Source: Kitasatospora aureofaciens (GTDB lineage: Bacteria; Actinomycetota; Actinomycetes; Streptomycetales; Streptomycetaceae). Taken from it: 64,000 nucleotides of DNA. The notes beneath the pieces are model-generated. The model saw only the letters and a list, made by a program, of their open reading frames with translations. It was not told the DNA's origin and searched no databases. Made by a program: the position numbers and the translations under genes. Location of the stretch: the NCBI GenBank assembly GCA_000720845.1, contig JODU01000007.1:1-64000 (forward strand). Direction: 5' to 3'. Shown here piece after piece: positions 23,484-32,363 of this stretch. How positions within the stretch are numbered: position 1 is the stretch's first letter; each line of letters opens with the position of its first letter.

Positions 23484-25100
23484 TCACCGCACCGCCAGGC
23501 GCTCCGCACGGCGCAGTGCGGCGAGGTTCGGGTCGAGAGCGGGTACGGCGGCGAGCAGTTGCCGGGTGTACGCCTCCCGTGGCGACTCGTAGACCTCGTG
23601 CGCCGGTCCGTACTCCACCACCCGGCCCCGCCGCATCACCGCCAGGCGGTCGCTGACCCGGCGCACGACGGCCAGGTCGTGGGCGATGAACACCAGGGCG
23701 AGGCCCAGTTCGCGCCGCAGCTCGTCCAGCAGCTCGACGACCTGGGCCTGCGTGGTCACGTCGAGCGCGGAGACCGGCTCGTCGCAGACGAGGACGCGCG
23801 GGTCGGCCGCCAGCGCCCGCGCGATGCCGACGCGTTGTCGCTGGCCTCCGCTGAACTCGTGCGGGTAGCGGTCGTAGTGGGCGGGCTCGAGACCGACCCG
23901 TTCCAGCAGCTCGGCGACACGGGTGCGCACCGCCGGGTCCCGTTCGCCGCGGGCGCGCAGCGGGTCGGCCACCGACTCGCCCACGCTGCGCCGGGGGTTG
24001 AGGGAGGAGACCGGGTCCTGGAACACCATCTGGACGTCCGGGCGTACGCCGCTGACGGCCACGCCGTCGCGACGTACCTGCCCGGCCGAGGGAGCGAGGA
24101 GGCCCACCAGCATCCGGCCGAGCGTGGTCTTGCCGCTGCCGCTCTCGCCGACGACGCCCAGTGCCTCCCCGCGTCGCACCTCCAGCGACACGTCGTCGAC
24201 CGCGGCGAACGCCCTCGTGCCCCGTCCGAAGACCCGACGCAGTCCGACGGCTTCCAGCACCACCGCCCCGGGCGCCGGCTCCTTCTCGGCGTCGGCCCGG
24301 CGCCTGGGGCGCGGCACGTCCACCCGGGGCACCGACTTCAGCAACCGTCGCGTGTACGCCTGGGCCGGGGATCCCAGGACGGTGGATACGGGGCCGTGCT
24401 CGACCTCGGCTCCGTTCCGCATGACCAGGACCTCGTCGACGCTCTCGGCGGCGACGCCCACGTCGTGCGTGACCAGCAGCAGTCCCATGCCCGTCTCCTC
24501 CCGCAGTGTGTGCAGCAGGTCGAGGATCTGGGCCTGCACGGTCACGTCCAGCGCGGTGGTGGGCTCGTCCGCGACGAGCAGCTCCGGTTCGCAGGCCAGG
24601 GCCATCGCGATCAGGGCGCGCTGGCGCATGCCGCCGCTGAACTCGTGCGGGCGCGAGCGCGAACGCCGTACCGCGTCGGGGATGCCCACCCTGTCCAGTA
24701 CCTGGACGGCGCGCGCCCGGGCCGCCCGCCGCGACGCCTTGTGGTGCACGCGGTACACCTCGGCTATCTGGTCGCCGACGGCGTAGTAGGGGTCCAGCGA
24801 CGACAGCGGGTCCTGGAAGATCATCGCCGCCGTGCCGCCGCGCAGCCGCCGCAGCTGTGCCTCGGAGGCCGTGCCCACGTCGACGCCCGCCACCCGGACC
24901 GTGCCGTCCACGACGGCCCCGGTGCCCCGGTGCAGACCCAGGAGGGCGGATGCCACGGTGGACTTGCCGGAGCCGGACTCGCCGACCAGGCCGAGCGCCG
25001 CTCCCCTTTCCAGCCGGAAGGACAGCGCGTCGACCGCGCGCACGGGGCCGAACCCGACCGACAGGCCGGTGACTTCGACCAGGCTCTCGGCCGTACTCAC
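23484..25100 (-). CDS. Peptide ABC transporter, two fused ATPase domains (DppD-DppF type)
   Basis: 538 residues with two complete ABC ATPases in one chain. Domain 1: Walker A GESGSGKST (40-48), signature SGGMRQR (155-161), Walker B LLVADEP. Domain 2: Walker A GESGSGKTT (318-326), Q-loop FQDPVSSLNP, signature SGGQRQR, Walker B VLVCDEP. Each is followed by the oligopeptide-ATPase tail (AYTRRLL, AYTRQLL). It powers uptake through the two permeases upstream. GTG 25100 overlaps the preceding permease stop in GTGA, indicating translational coupling. It is the last gene of the operon, with 4 bp to the aldo/keto-reductase stop (convergent). Confidence 0.92.
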   Translation of the reverse strand: MSTAESLVEVTGLSVGFGPVRAVDALSFRLERGAALGLVGESGSGKSTVASALLGLHRGTGAVVDGTVRVAGVDVGTASEAQLRRLRGGTAAMIFQDPLSSLDPYYAVGDQIAEVYRVHHKASRRAARARAVQVLDRVGIPDAVRRSRSRPHEFSGGMRQRALIAMALACEPELLVADEPTTALDVTVQAQILDLLHTLREETGMGLLLVTHDVGVAAESVDEVLVMRNGAEVEHGPVSTVLGSPAQAYTRRLLKSVPRVDVPRPRRRADAEKEPAPGAVVLEAVGLRRVFGRGTRAFAAVDDVSLEVRRGEALGVVGESGSGKTTLGRMLVGLLAPSAGQVRRDGVAVSGVRPDVQMVFQDPVSSLNPRRSVGESVADPLRARGERDPAVRTRVAELLERVGLEPAHYDRYPHEFSGGQRQRVGIARALAADPRVLVCDEPVSALDVTTQAQVVELLDELRRELGLALVFIAHDLAVVRRVSDRLAVMRRGRVVEYGPAHEVYESPREAYTRQLLAAVPALDPNLAALRRAERLAVR

Positions 25101-26104
25101 GACAGCACCGTCCTTCGGTCGGCCACCGCGTACAGCACGTCCGCGACGGCGTTGGCGAGCACTACGAAGAAGCCGGTCAGCACCACCATGCCGACGACGA
25201 CCGGCAGGTCGACGACGTTCACGGCATGCACCAGCTCGCGCCCGATCCCGGGCAGCCCGAAGAGCGACTCGGTGAGCACCGCTCCGCCGAAGAGCGAGCC
25301 CAGGTCGTTGGCGTTCAGCGCGATCAGCGGCCCGACGGCACCGCGAAGGGCGTGCCGCCCGACGATGGCCCGCTCCCCGACACCGTAGGCGCGGAAGGTG
25401 CGTACATGGTCCTCGGCGAGCGTCTCCAGCATGGCCGACCTGGTCAGGCGCGCGTACTTGGCGGCTTCGATCAGGGCCAGCGACAGCCAGGGCAGCAGCA
25501 GGTTCCACGCCCACTGCTCCGGATCCTCGGTGAACGGCACGTACTGCGGGAACGGCAGCAGGTGCAGCTGCCCGCAGACCAGGATCATCAGCAGCAGTCC
25601 GATGACGAACACCGGCGTGGCCCAGCCGGCCAGTGTGATGCCCGTCAGGATGCGCTCGTCCAGCCGCCCGCGCCGCCACGCGGCGAGCACTCCGGTGCCG
25701 ACACCGAGCAGCAGCCACAGCACCATGGCGCCGAGCGCGAGGGAGCCGGTGACCGGCAGCTTGGCCAGGATGAGCTGGGTGACCTGCTGGTCGCTCTGGT
25801 ACGACAGCCCGAGGCACGGCGCGGAGCAGTGCTCCACGGAGGTACCGGTGGAGTAGTCGTGGCCGGCGAAGACACCCTGAAGGAAGTGCAGGTAACGGAC
25901 GTACAGCGGGTCGTCCAGGCGCAGTTGTTCCGCCACCTGGTGGACCTGCGCGGGCGAGCAGCGCGGACCGCAGGTGATCTGGGCGACGTCGCCGGGAGCG
26001 GCGTAGAAGACGACGTACACGATCACCGAGATGGCGAGCAGGGTGATCACCGCGCCGAGTGTGCGGCGCAGGGCGAAGCCGGCGAAGCCGTGCAGGGCGC
26101 TCAT
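25097..26104 (-). CDS. Peptide ABC transporter permease (DppB type)
   Basis: 335 residues and six helices. The DppB-type layout is visible: a first helix with AISVIVYVVFYAAPGD, a long periplasmic loop that here carries several cysteines (ITCGPRCSP, EHCSAPC), and the ATPase-coupling EAA loop (RTFRAYGVGERAIVGRHALR) followed by GGAVLTESLFGLPGIGREL. The start ATG overlaps the stop of the upstream permease (ATGA). The cysteine-rich loop is unusual for this family. Confidence 0.92.
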   Translation of the reverse strand: MSALHGFAGFALRRTLGAVITLLAISVIVYVVFYAAPGDVAQITCGPRCSPAQVHQVAEQLRLDDPLYVRYLHFLQGVFAGHDYSTGTSVEHCSAPCLGLSYQSDQQVTQLILAKLPVTGSLALGAMVLWLLLGVGTGVLAAWRRGRLDERILTGITLAGWATPVFVIGLLLMILVCGQLHLLPFPQYVPFTEDPEQWAWNLLLPWLSLALIEAAKYARLTRSAMLETLAEDHVRTFRAYGVGERAIVGRHALRGAVGPLIALNANDLGSLFGGAVLTESLFGLPGIGRELVHAVNVVDLPVVVGMVVLTGFFVVLANAVADVLYAVADRRTVLS

Positions 26105-27099
26105 GCCCGCGCCTCCTTCCGTCGGCCGGTGCCCACGGACAGCCGGGCGGCCGCGCGTGGGTCGAGGGCCCTGCGCACCCCGTCACCGAGGACGGTCAGC
26201 GCGAGCACGGTGACGAACAGCAGACCGGCGGGCAGCAGCAGGTACTGCGGTGCCGCCTGGTACCAGACGTTCGCCGAGGTGAGCATCTGCCCCCAGGACG
26301 GCGTGGGCGGCTTCACCCCCGCGCCGAGGAAGCTGAGCGCGGCCTCGGCGCTGATGTTCACCGGGAAGAGCAGGGCGGCGTACGTGATGACGGGGGCGGC
26401 CAGTGCGGGCAGCAGCTCGCGGCGCGCGATCCGCCACGAGCGCCAGCCGCTGAGCCGGGCCGCCGCGACGTGGTCGAGCTGCTTCAGCGTCAGGGTCTGG
26501 GCCCGCACGATCTTGGCGATGGCTCCCCAGCCGATCAGTCCGATGACGCTCGCCACCAGGACGGGACGCGGGAAGCCACTGGGCACGATCGCGAGCAGCG
26601 CGAGGGACATCACCATCAGCGGCAGCGCCACCACCACGTCGGTGAACCGGCTCAGCGCCTGATCGACCCAGCGGTTGCCGAGCCCGGCCGCGATCCCCAT
26701 GACGAGTCCGACACCGACCTCGACCACCGTCGCCGCCAGGGCGACTCCGAGCGAGACCCGGGCGCCGTACACGAGGCGGGCGAACAGGTCGCGACCCGTC
26801 TGGGGTTCGACCCCCAGCCAGTGGTCGGCGCTCACCCCGCCGAACGTGCCGACGGGCACACCACCGCGTGCCGAGTCGACGAGGTCGGGGTGGTAGGTCG
26901 TCGGGTCCTGCCCCTCCACGGCGGTGAGCAGGGGCGCGGCGAGCGCGAGCAGGACGAGCAGCGCGACGACGAACGCCGCGACGAGGGCGGCTCGCTGCAC
27001 CCGCAGCCGCCGCCAGAACTGTCGGGCCCCCGAGGCGGGGGCGAGCACCGTGACGGTGCTCGCCTTCGCTCCCTCGGCGGCCACGCGGGCCTCACTCAT
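26101..27099 (-). CDS. Peptide ABC transporter permease (DppC type)
   Basis: 332 residues. The N-terminal cytoplasmic stretch and first helix match DppC proteins, followed by HWLGVEPQTGRDLFARLVYG, SLGVALAATVVEVGVGLVMG and the EAA coupling loop (VAAARLSGWRSWRIARRELL). The late FPVNISAEAALSFLGAGVKP with PTPSWGQML is a family hallmark. Second gene of the operon, 19 bp after the binding-protein stop; overlaps the next permease by 4 bp. Confidence 0.92.
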   Translation of the reverse strand: MSEARVAAEGAKASTVTVLAPASGARQFWRRLRVQRAALVAAFVVALLVLLALAAPLLTAVEGQDPTTYHPDLVDSARGGVPVGTFGGVSADHWLGVEPQTGRDLFARLVYGARVSLGVALAATVVEVGVGLVMGIAAGLGNRWVDQALSRFTDVVVALPLMVMSLALLAIVPSGFPRPVLVASVIGLIGWGAIAKIVRAQTLTLKQLDHVAAARLSGWRSWRIARRELLPALAAPVITYAALLFPVNISAEAALSFLGAGVKPPTPSWGQMLTSANVWYQAAPQYLLLPAGLLFVTVLALTVLGDGVRRALDPRAAARLSVGTGRRKEARA

Positions 27100-27118
27100 G
27101 GACGTGCTTCACCCGGAC

Positions 27119-28843
27119 CTAGTTGACCGCGACCTGGGACACGTCCAGCACGCCGGTCCAGTCGCTGATCACGACGTTCTTGACGTCCTTGCCGTACAGC
27201 CGCTTGTAGACGGGGTGGAAGAGCGGGACCGTCAGTGCCTGCTCGCCGATCCGCTTGTCGAGGGCACCCCAGCGCTTCGCCGCCTCGTCGAGGTCGGTGA
27301 GCTTGTTGATGGCGTCGATCTCGTCGTTGACCGACTTGTCGTTCAGCAGGCCGGTGTTGAAGTTGGCGCCGTCCTTCACGATCTGCCGGCCGTCGAAGAT
27401 CGGTGCCAGGAAGGGGCCGCCGGAGGGCCAGTCGGCGCCCCAGTGCGCCAGGAAGAACCCGGGCTCGGTCTTCACGTCCTGGATCGTGTCCTTGTAGTCG
27501 TTGTCCTCCAGGCCCTCCAGCTTCACCGTGATCCCCGCCTTCTTCAGGGCGTCCTGGACGGCGGTGGCGATCTCCGGGCTGGTCTCGAAGTCCTTGGCGT
27601 TGGAGTGGGTCAGCGTGACGGTCAGTCCGTTCGCGTAACCCGCCTGCTTCAGCAGTTCCCTGGCCTTCGCCGCGTTGCCGGACGGGCCGGCCGGGAAGTG
27701 GTCGTACGCCGTGTGGCCGAAGGACTTCTGGTTCGGCAGGTAGGTGGTCGCGGGCTCCGCCAGGGAGGAGCCGCCGGCCGCGTTGACCACGGAGGTGCGG
27801 TCCACCGCGTAGGCGACCGCCTGCCGCACCTTCGGGTTGTCGAAGGGCTTCACCTTCGGGTTGAAGGCGATGTAGTTGGTGTAGCCGAAGTGGCCGGTGC
27901 CGACCCGGCTCGCGAGGTCCTTGTCACCGGTGACCTTGGCGAGTTCGGCCGGCCCCAGGTTGGTGTCGGTGGTGACGGCGGCCGCGTCGGCGCCCTGCGA
28001 GGCGGACAGCCGCTGGTTGATGACCGAGGAGTCGAGACCGGAACGGACGTCGATGCGGTCCGGGTAGGCCTTGCGCTCCTCGTCGGTCTTCTCCGACCAG
28101 TGCTCGTTGCGCTCCAGGATCAGCCGCTCACCGTCGTTCTGGTTCTCGACGACCTTGTACGGCCCCGAGGAGACCGGGTGCTCCTCGTACTTCGTGCCCT
28201 TGTCGGCGGACTTGGGCACCGGCGTGAACTGGGTCTGTGTGGCCAGGTAGGGGAACTCGCCCTCGGGCTTGTTCAGGTGGAAGACGATGGTGCGTTCGTC
28301 CGGCGTCTCGATCGAGTCGAGCCCCTTGCCCTTGGCCTTGTAGGGGCCCTGGTAGTCGGCGCCGCCGATCAGCCAGTCCCGCAGGTAGGGGGCGCCGCCC
28401 GACAGCTCGGCCGCGAAGGACCGCTCGATGCCGTACTTGATGTCGGCGGACGTGATCTTCGTGCCGTCCTCGTACTCGAGCCCTTCCTTGAGGGTGTAGG
28501 TCCACACGGTGGCGTCCTTGTTCGGGCGGCCGGTGTCGGTCGCGAGGTCGGGGACGACCTCCGTGCCCTTGGCTCCGTCCTCCCGGTTGCGGGTGGTCAG
28601 CGTGCGGAAGACGAGGGACGGGACGTTGCCGCCGCCCGAGGTGTAGAGGCGGGCCGGGTCGAAGTCCTGCTGCGGGTCGGAGTTCAGGACCGTCAGGGTG
28701 CCGCCCTTGTGGGGCTCGGCACCGGCGCCACCGGCCTTGGCGTCGTTGTCGTCGGGTCCGCAGGCGGCCGCACCGGCCGTCACGATCAGGCTGACGGTCA
28801 ACGCGGCGGTGGCGCGGCGCGTTCTGCGGGACGGGTGGCGCAT
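27119..28843 (-). CDS. Peptide-type ABC transporter substrate-binding lipoprotein
   Basis: 574 residues. Lipoprotein signal with lipobox ending at Cys28 (VTAGAAACGP), then an SBP family 5 fold typical of DppA/OppA (LVFRTLTTRN, ADIKYGIERSFA, VRQAVAYAVDRTSVV). It captures peptides or related solutes outside the membrane for the downstream permeases. Start ATG 28843 gives a standard signal; no strong ribosome-binding site is seen. The leader contains a mini-ORF at 29037-29129 and a hairpin at 28865-28888. The cysteine codons in that leader make a sulfur-related peptide (for example glutathione-like) a guess only. Confidence 0.9.
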   Translation of the reverse strand: MRHPSRRTRRATAALTVSLIVTAGAAACGPDDNDAKAGGAGAEPHKGGTLTVLNSDPQQDFDPARLYTSGGGNVPSLVFRTLTTRNREDGAKGTEVVPDLATDTGRPNKDATVWTYTLKEGLEYEDGTKITSADIKYGIERSFAAELSGGAPYLRDWLIGGADYQGPYKAKGKGLDSIETPDERTIVFHLNKPEGEFPYLATQTQFTPVPKSADKGTKYEEHPVSSGPYKVVENQNDGERLILERNEHWSEKTDEERKAYPDRIDVRSGLDSSVINQRLSASQGADAAAVTTDTNLGPAELAKVTGDKDLASRVGTGHFGYTNYIAFNPKVKPFDNPKVRQAVAYAVDRTSVVNAAGGSSLAEPATTYLPNQKSFGHTAYDHFPAGPSGNAAKARELLKQAGYANGLTVTLTHSNAKDFETSPEIATAVQDALKKAGITVKLEGLEDNDYKDTIQDVKTEPGFFLAHWGADWPSGGPFLAPIFDGRQIVKDGANFNTGLLNDKSVNDEIDAINKLTDLDEAAKRWGALDKRIGEQALTVPLFHPVYKRLYGKDVKNVVISDWTGVLDVSQVAVN

Positions 28844-28864
28844 GGGAGGACGACCTCTCGGGTG

Positions 28865-28888
28865 AGCCGTCTCGGTCGGGAGACGGCT
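28865..28888 (-). terminator. Hairpin in the ABC operon leader, possible attenuator
   Basis: AGCCGTCTC and GAGACGGCT form a perfect 9-bp stem with a 6-nt loop, 22 nt before the substrate-binding-protein start and ~150 nt after the mini-ORF stop. It could terminate transcription or mask the start region. Confidence 0.45.
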
Positions 28889-29036
28889 GGGTGGCACGGG
28901 GAACGGCTGGCGAGGGGGATCGCCCCGGCGCGGGCACGGCGGCCACCGGACGTCGACTTGCCCCGAGGCACGGCGAACGTGCTCGGGAGAGGGTCGTGAA
29001 GGTCGTGGAACGCGACGTACGCGCCGAAGGCGGACG

Positions 29037-29129
29037 TCAGCGACAGAGAATGTCGGCTACGCAGAGCGGGGTCACGCCGATCAGCGCCAGCTCGATGGCG
29101 GCGCGTGCGGTGGCGTGGACGGACGACAT
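29037..29129 (-). CDS. Leaderless 30-codon mini-ORF, putative leader peptide of the ABC operon
   Basis: The peptide starts MSSVHATARAAIELALIG and ends PLCVADILCR, with two cysteines in the last eight residues. No Shine-Dalgarno sequence precedes it. A consensus promoter (29136-29164) places the transcription start essentially at the ATG, so it would be translated leaderless, which is common in actinobacteria. It lies 194 bp before the ABC operon start. I infer a regulatory leader peptide, possibly sensing cysteine supply. Confidence 0.5.
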   Translation of the reverse strand: MSSVHATARAAIELALIGVTPLCVADILCR

Positions 29130-29135
29130 GAGAGG

Positions 29136-29164
29136 AATATGATCGAACTTACGTTGGATGTCAA
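29136..29164 (-). promoter_or_regulatory. Consensus-type promoter for the ABC operon
   Basis: TTGACA and CATATT are separated by exactly 17 bp on the minus strand. Start of transcription is expected about 7 nt further, at or next to the mini-ORF ATG (29129). Confidence 0.65.
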
Positions 29165-29228
29165 AACGACGGACGGCAGGGGGCCTGCGGCCGACCCCAT
29201 CGTCCTTGGCGGGCACGGGATCTGCCTC

Positions 29229-29257
29229 TTCCCGAGAGCGCGTCGCCTCCGTACGAT
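29229..29257 (+). promoter_or_regulatory. Possible promoter for the sulfite-oxidase-family gene
   Basis: TACGAT (29252-29257) lies 6 nt before the ATG of the GCC-ending mini-ORF, with TTCCCG 17 bp upstream as a weak -35. This would make the mini-ORF leaderless. Confidence 0.4.
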
Positions 29258-29263
29258 GGCGCC

Positions 29264-29332
29264 ATGATCCGCAGCCGACGCCGCCTCACCGCCCTGCGGT
29301 CCCGCGCGCTCATGCCGTACGGCTGTTGTTGA
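29264..29332 (+). CDS. 22-codon cysteine-ended leader peptide
   Basis: The peptide begins MIRSRRRLTALRSR and ends MPYGCC before TGA. Tandem cysteine codons right before the stop are the pattern of cysteine-responsive leader peptides found upstream of actinobacterial sulfur genes. It seems leaderless (a -10-like TACGAT 6 nt upstream, no ribosome-binding site). It sits 160 bp before a sulfite-oxidase-family gene, with a strong hairpin between them at 29416-29454. Confidence 0.6.
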   Translation: MIRSRRRLTALRSRALMPYGCC

Positions 29333-29415
29333 TCCTCACCGCGTAAGCGCTCTCTCGCGCCGGGCCGGAAGCGTGTCCCCGCATCCACGGCCGGTGCCGC
29401 CGCCGTCCTTTCGTT

Positions 29416-29454
29416 CCGCGGGACGGTCGCCCCTCTCCCTTCCCCGTCCCGCGG
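29416..29454 (+). terminator. Hairpin between the cysteine leader peptide and its downstream gene, possible attenuator
   Basis: CCGCGGGACGG and CCGTCCCGCGG form a perfect 11-bp GC stem with a 17-nt pyrimidine-rich loop, 83 nt after the leader-peptide stop and 38 nt before the next ATG. Confidence 0.5.
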
Positions 29455-29492
29455 GGTACCTCCCCGCGCCCCGCCGCGAAAGGCAGACCCTG

Positions 29493-30746
29493 ATGCAGAC
29501 CCCCGAATCCGCCTACGACCGACGCAGACTGCGGCAGTGGCTCGCCGGAGAGGCCCGGGCCGACGGTGTCTCCAGGCGCGACATGCTCCGGCTGCTCGCC
29601 GCCGCCTCGCTCGCCGGCGCGGCACCCGCCGCGCTGGGCACTCCGGCCGCCGCCACCGCCGCGCCCGGCATCGTCAAACCCCTGCCCGAGGATCTGTTCA
29701 CCGTGCGCGGCACGAACGCCGAGACACGGTTCGCCGCTCTGGCGGGCACCGGCTACCACACCCCCAACGACCGCTTCTTCGTCCGCAACCACACCGCGAC
29801 ACCCCTCCTCGCGGCAGCCGACTGGAAGCTCACCGTCTGGGGCGACGGCCTCACCCGGCACCGAGCCGTCGACTTCTCCCTCGCCGACCTGAAGAAGCTG
29901 CCGTCCGTCACGCACAGCGCGTTCGTGGAGTGCGCGGGCAACGGCCGCAGCTTCTTCACCAGCCAGCAGGGCCAGGAGGTCAGCGGCACCGCCTGGACCC
30001 TCGGCGCGGTCGGTGTCGCCCGCTGGCGCGGGGCACGCCTGGGGGACGTCCTGAAGCGCGCGGGTCTCGGCCGACGGGCCGTGGACGTCCTGCCCCGGGG
30101 GCTCGACGCCGACTACGTCACCGCCGACGGCACGAACCTCGGCCGGGTCCGCCGTCCGCTGCCGCTGTCCAAGGCACTGGACGACGTACTGCTCGCCTAC
30201 GAGATGAACGGCGCACCGCTGCCGCCCGACCACGGGCATCCCGTGCGGGTCCTCGTGCCCTCGTGGATCGGCATCGCCTCCGTCAAGTGGGTCGGCGACA
30301 TCCAGGTGTCCGCCCGACCGCTGTACTCACCGTGGAACACCGACTTCTACCGCCTGTTCGGCGAGGCCCACCCGGACGGGGGCAGTGCTCCCCTGACCCG
30401 GCAGACGATCAAGAGCGCCTGGGAGCTGGACGGAGGGGCGAACCTGACGGCGGGCGTCACTCACCGGCTCACCGGACGGTCCTGGTCCGGGGCGGGCGGG
30501 GTCGTGCGGGTGGACGTGAGCACCGACGGCGGCACCAGCTGGACGGCCGCCCGGCTCCACGACGCGCCCCGGCGCGACGGCTGGGTACGCTGGTCGACGC
30601 CCTGGCGTCCGCCGTCGGCCGGCACCTACACGTTGCTGGCCCGGGCAACCGACACCACGGGGCGGACCCAACCGGACGCCACCGTCCACAACACCCAGGG
30701 CTACCTGTTCGACGCGGTCGTGCGGCACACCGTCAACGCCGTGTGA
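29493..30746 (+). CDS. Molybdopterin-dependent oxidoreductase, sulfite-oxidase family, Tat-exported
   Basis: 417 residues. Twin-arginine signal VSRRDMLRLLAAASLAG (26-42), then the sulfite-oxidase molybdopterin domain; Cys147 in FVECAGNGRSFF is the expected molybdenum ligand. A second immunoglobulin-like dimerisation domain occupies ~300-417 (ANLTAGVTHRLTGRSWSGAG; VRVDVSTDGGTSW). It would oxidise sulfite or a related substrate outside the membrane. ATG 29493 follows CGAAAGGCAGACC. The cysteine leader peptide upstream fits a sulfur role. Confidence 0.88.
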   Translation: MQTPESAYDRRRLRQWLAGEARADGVSRRDMLRLLAAASLAGAAPAALGTPAAATAAPGIVKPLPEDLFTVRGTNAETRFAALAGTGYHTPNDRFFVRNHTATPLLAAADWKLTVWGDGLTRHRAVDFSLADLKKLPSVTHSAFVECAGNGRSFFTSQQGQEVSGTAWTLGAVGVARWRGARLGDVLKRAGLGRRAVDVLPRGLDADYVTADGTNLGRVRRPLPLSKALDDVLLAYEMNGAPLPPDHGHPVRVLVPSWIGIASVKWVGDIQVSARPLYSPWNTDFYRLFGEAHPDGGSAPLTRQTIKSAWELDGGANLTAGVTHRLTGRSWSGAGGVVRVDVSTDGGTSWTAARLHDAPRRDGWVRWSTPWRPPSAGTYTLLARATDTTGRTQPDATVHNTQGYLFDAVVRHTVNAV

Positions 30747-30876
30747 CACTCCGGCAAGGCACCGCCCCGGTCCCGTCCGCGGGGACAGCCGGAGGGTCTG
30801 CCCCGCCAGCTCGGCGTCGATCCGCAGGGGGCGTTCGCGTGCCGGGGGCACGATGCCGTGTCCGCCGCTCCGCGGC

Positions 30877-32112
30877 TCACAGGAACCGTCTGACGGGGAC
30901 GACCGCGGCCTCCCGCAGCCGCTGCACGGCCGCCCGCCGCCTCCAGCGGCCCGGGTCGATGGTCACACTGCGTTCCAGGTCCGCGTCGTAGTCCCGGTCG
31001 AGCACGGCGGTGAACGTCTCGTCCAGCACGGCGAGCATGACCTCTTCGTCGTGGTCCATGGAACGGCGGTTGAAGTTGGTCGAGCCGATCAGTGACGCCA
31101 CCCCGTCCACGGTGATGATCTTCGCGTGCAGCATGGTGGGCTGGTACTGGCGGATGGACACGCCCGCCTCCAGCAGTCGGGTGTAGTGGTGCTGACCGGC
31201 CAGCTGGCAGGCACGCTGGTCGGTGTGCGGGCCGGGCAGCAGGATCTCCACCGTGACGCCGCGGCGGGCGGTCGCGCACAGCAGGTCGATGAAGTAGCGG
31301 TCCGGGGCGAAGTAGGCGGTGGCCAGCCGGAAGCGCACCTCGGCGGAGGTGAGCATGACGCGGATGAGGGTCTGCATGTCCTGCCAGCCGAAGCTGGCCG
31401 AACCCCGCACGACCTGCACGGTCGAGGTCCCGACCTGGTCGTGTCCGGTGAAGCGGTCGCGGTCGTCGAAGAGCTCGTCGTGGCATTCGGCCCAGTTCTG
31501 TGCGAACGCGGCGGCGATCCCGTCCACGGCCGGGCCCCGCACCTGCACGTGGGTGTCGCGCCACTCGCCGGGGTTGCGGGCATCACCGCACCACTCCTCG
31601 GCGATGCCCACGCCGCCGGTGAAGGCGGTGTGCTCGTCGACGACAAGGGCCTTGCGGTGGCAGCGGTGGTTCTGCTTGAACGGCGACAGCCGCAGCGGTT
31701 TGCGGAACCAGGCCACCTGGACGCCGGCGTCCTCCATGGCATCGAGCAGGTGCTGCTCGATCTCCTTGGCGCCGAACCCGTCGAGCAGCAGCCGTACCCG
31801 CACCCCCGCCCGGGCACGGTCGGCGAGCGCGGTGGCGAAGTCGCGGGCGATCTGACCACGCCAGTACACGAAGGTCATCATGTCGATGGTGCGCTCGGCG
31901 GCGCGCACCGCGTCGAGCATCGCCGGGAAGATCGCATCACCGTTGCGCAAGGGTATGAGCGCGTTGCCTTCGGTGGCCGCAATGCCGATCAGGCGCTCCA
32001 GCCGCCGGCGCAGCCGCTGTTTACGGGCCCGCACGTCGGCCTCCCGCGTCCCGCCGGAGTCCTCGGCGGGTTCTGCGTTCTCCGCGTTCTCCGCGTTCTC
32101 CAGGATGCTCAT
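30877..32112 (-). CDS. Phospholipase-D superfamily protein, cardiolipin-synthase type
   Basis: 411 residues with two HKD motifs: His152/Lys154/Asp159 (HRKALVVD) and His329/Lys331/Asp336 (HAKIITVD), each followed by the family's small-residue strand (FTGGVGIAEEW; IGSTNFNRRS). This arrangement matches cardiolipin synthases making diphosphatidylglycerol, although the usual N-terminal membrane helices are missing, so the protein may be peripheral or have another phosphatidyl-transfer role. Residues 5-13 repeat ENA three times from a 9-bp DNA repeat (GCGTTCTCC on the plus strand). ATG 32112 has GGAAGGCG upstream. Confidence 0.85.
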   Translation of the reverse strand: MSILENAENAENAEPAEDSGGTREADVRARKQRLRRRLERLIGIAATEGNALIPLRNGDAIFPAMLDAVRAAERTIDMMTFVYWRGQIARDFATALADRARAGVRVRLLLDGFGAKEIEQHLLDAMEDAGVQVAWFRKPLRLSPFKQNHRCHRKALVVDEHTAFTGGVGIAEEWCGDARNPGEWRDTHVQVRGPAVDGIAAAFAQNWAECHDELFDDRDRFTGHDQVGTSTVQVVRGSASFGWQDMQTLIRVMLTSAEVRFRLATAYFAPDRYFIDLLCATARRGVTVEILLPGPHTDQRACQLAGQHHYTRLLEAGVSIRQYQPTMLHAKIITVDGVASLIGSTNFNRRSMDHDEEVMLAVLDETFTAVLDRDYDADLERSVTIDPGRWRRRAAVQRLREAAVVPVRRFL

Positions 32113-32327
32113 ACGGCGCCTTCCGACAACTGAGGGTGGGCGAGTGCCTCGCCCACCCGTGAACAGACGACCAGCAGAGTATCGACGTCTGCCCTGCGGA
32201 GAGGACGCTGGAGCGGGCGGCGGCAGGCATGTGCGCACCGCACCCGAGTGCCCGCGGACGGGGCGGAGGCCGTACGTCAACGTTCGGTCAAGTTCACATA
32301 GATGACCCACAGACATCTACCTGTTTA

Positions 32328-32355
32328 TTGACCTGCCCATGCCAGGCCGTTACGG
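32328..32355 (+). promoter_or_regulatory. Possible pectate-lyase promoter
   Basis: TTGACC (32328-32333) and TACGGT (32350-32355) with a 16-bp spacer, immediately upstream of the LacI-like operator at 32364-32377 and 130 bp before the lyase start. Confidence 0.45.
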
Positions 32356-32363
32356 TCTCCGAG

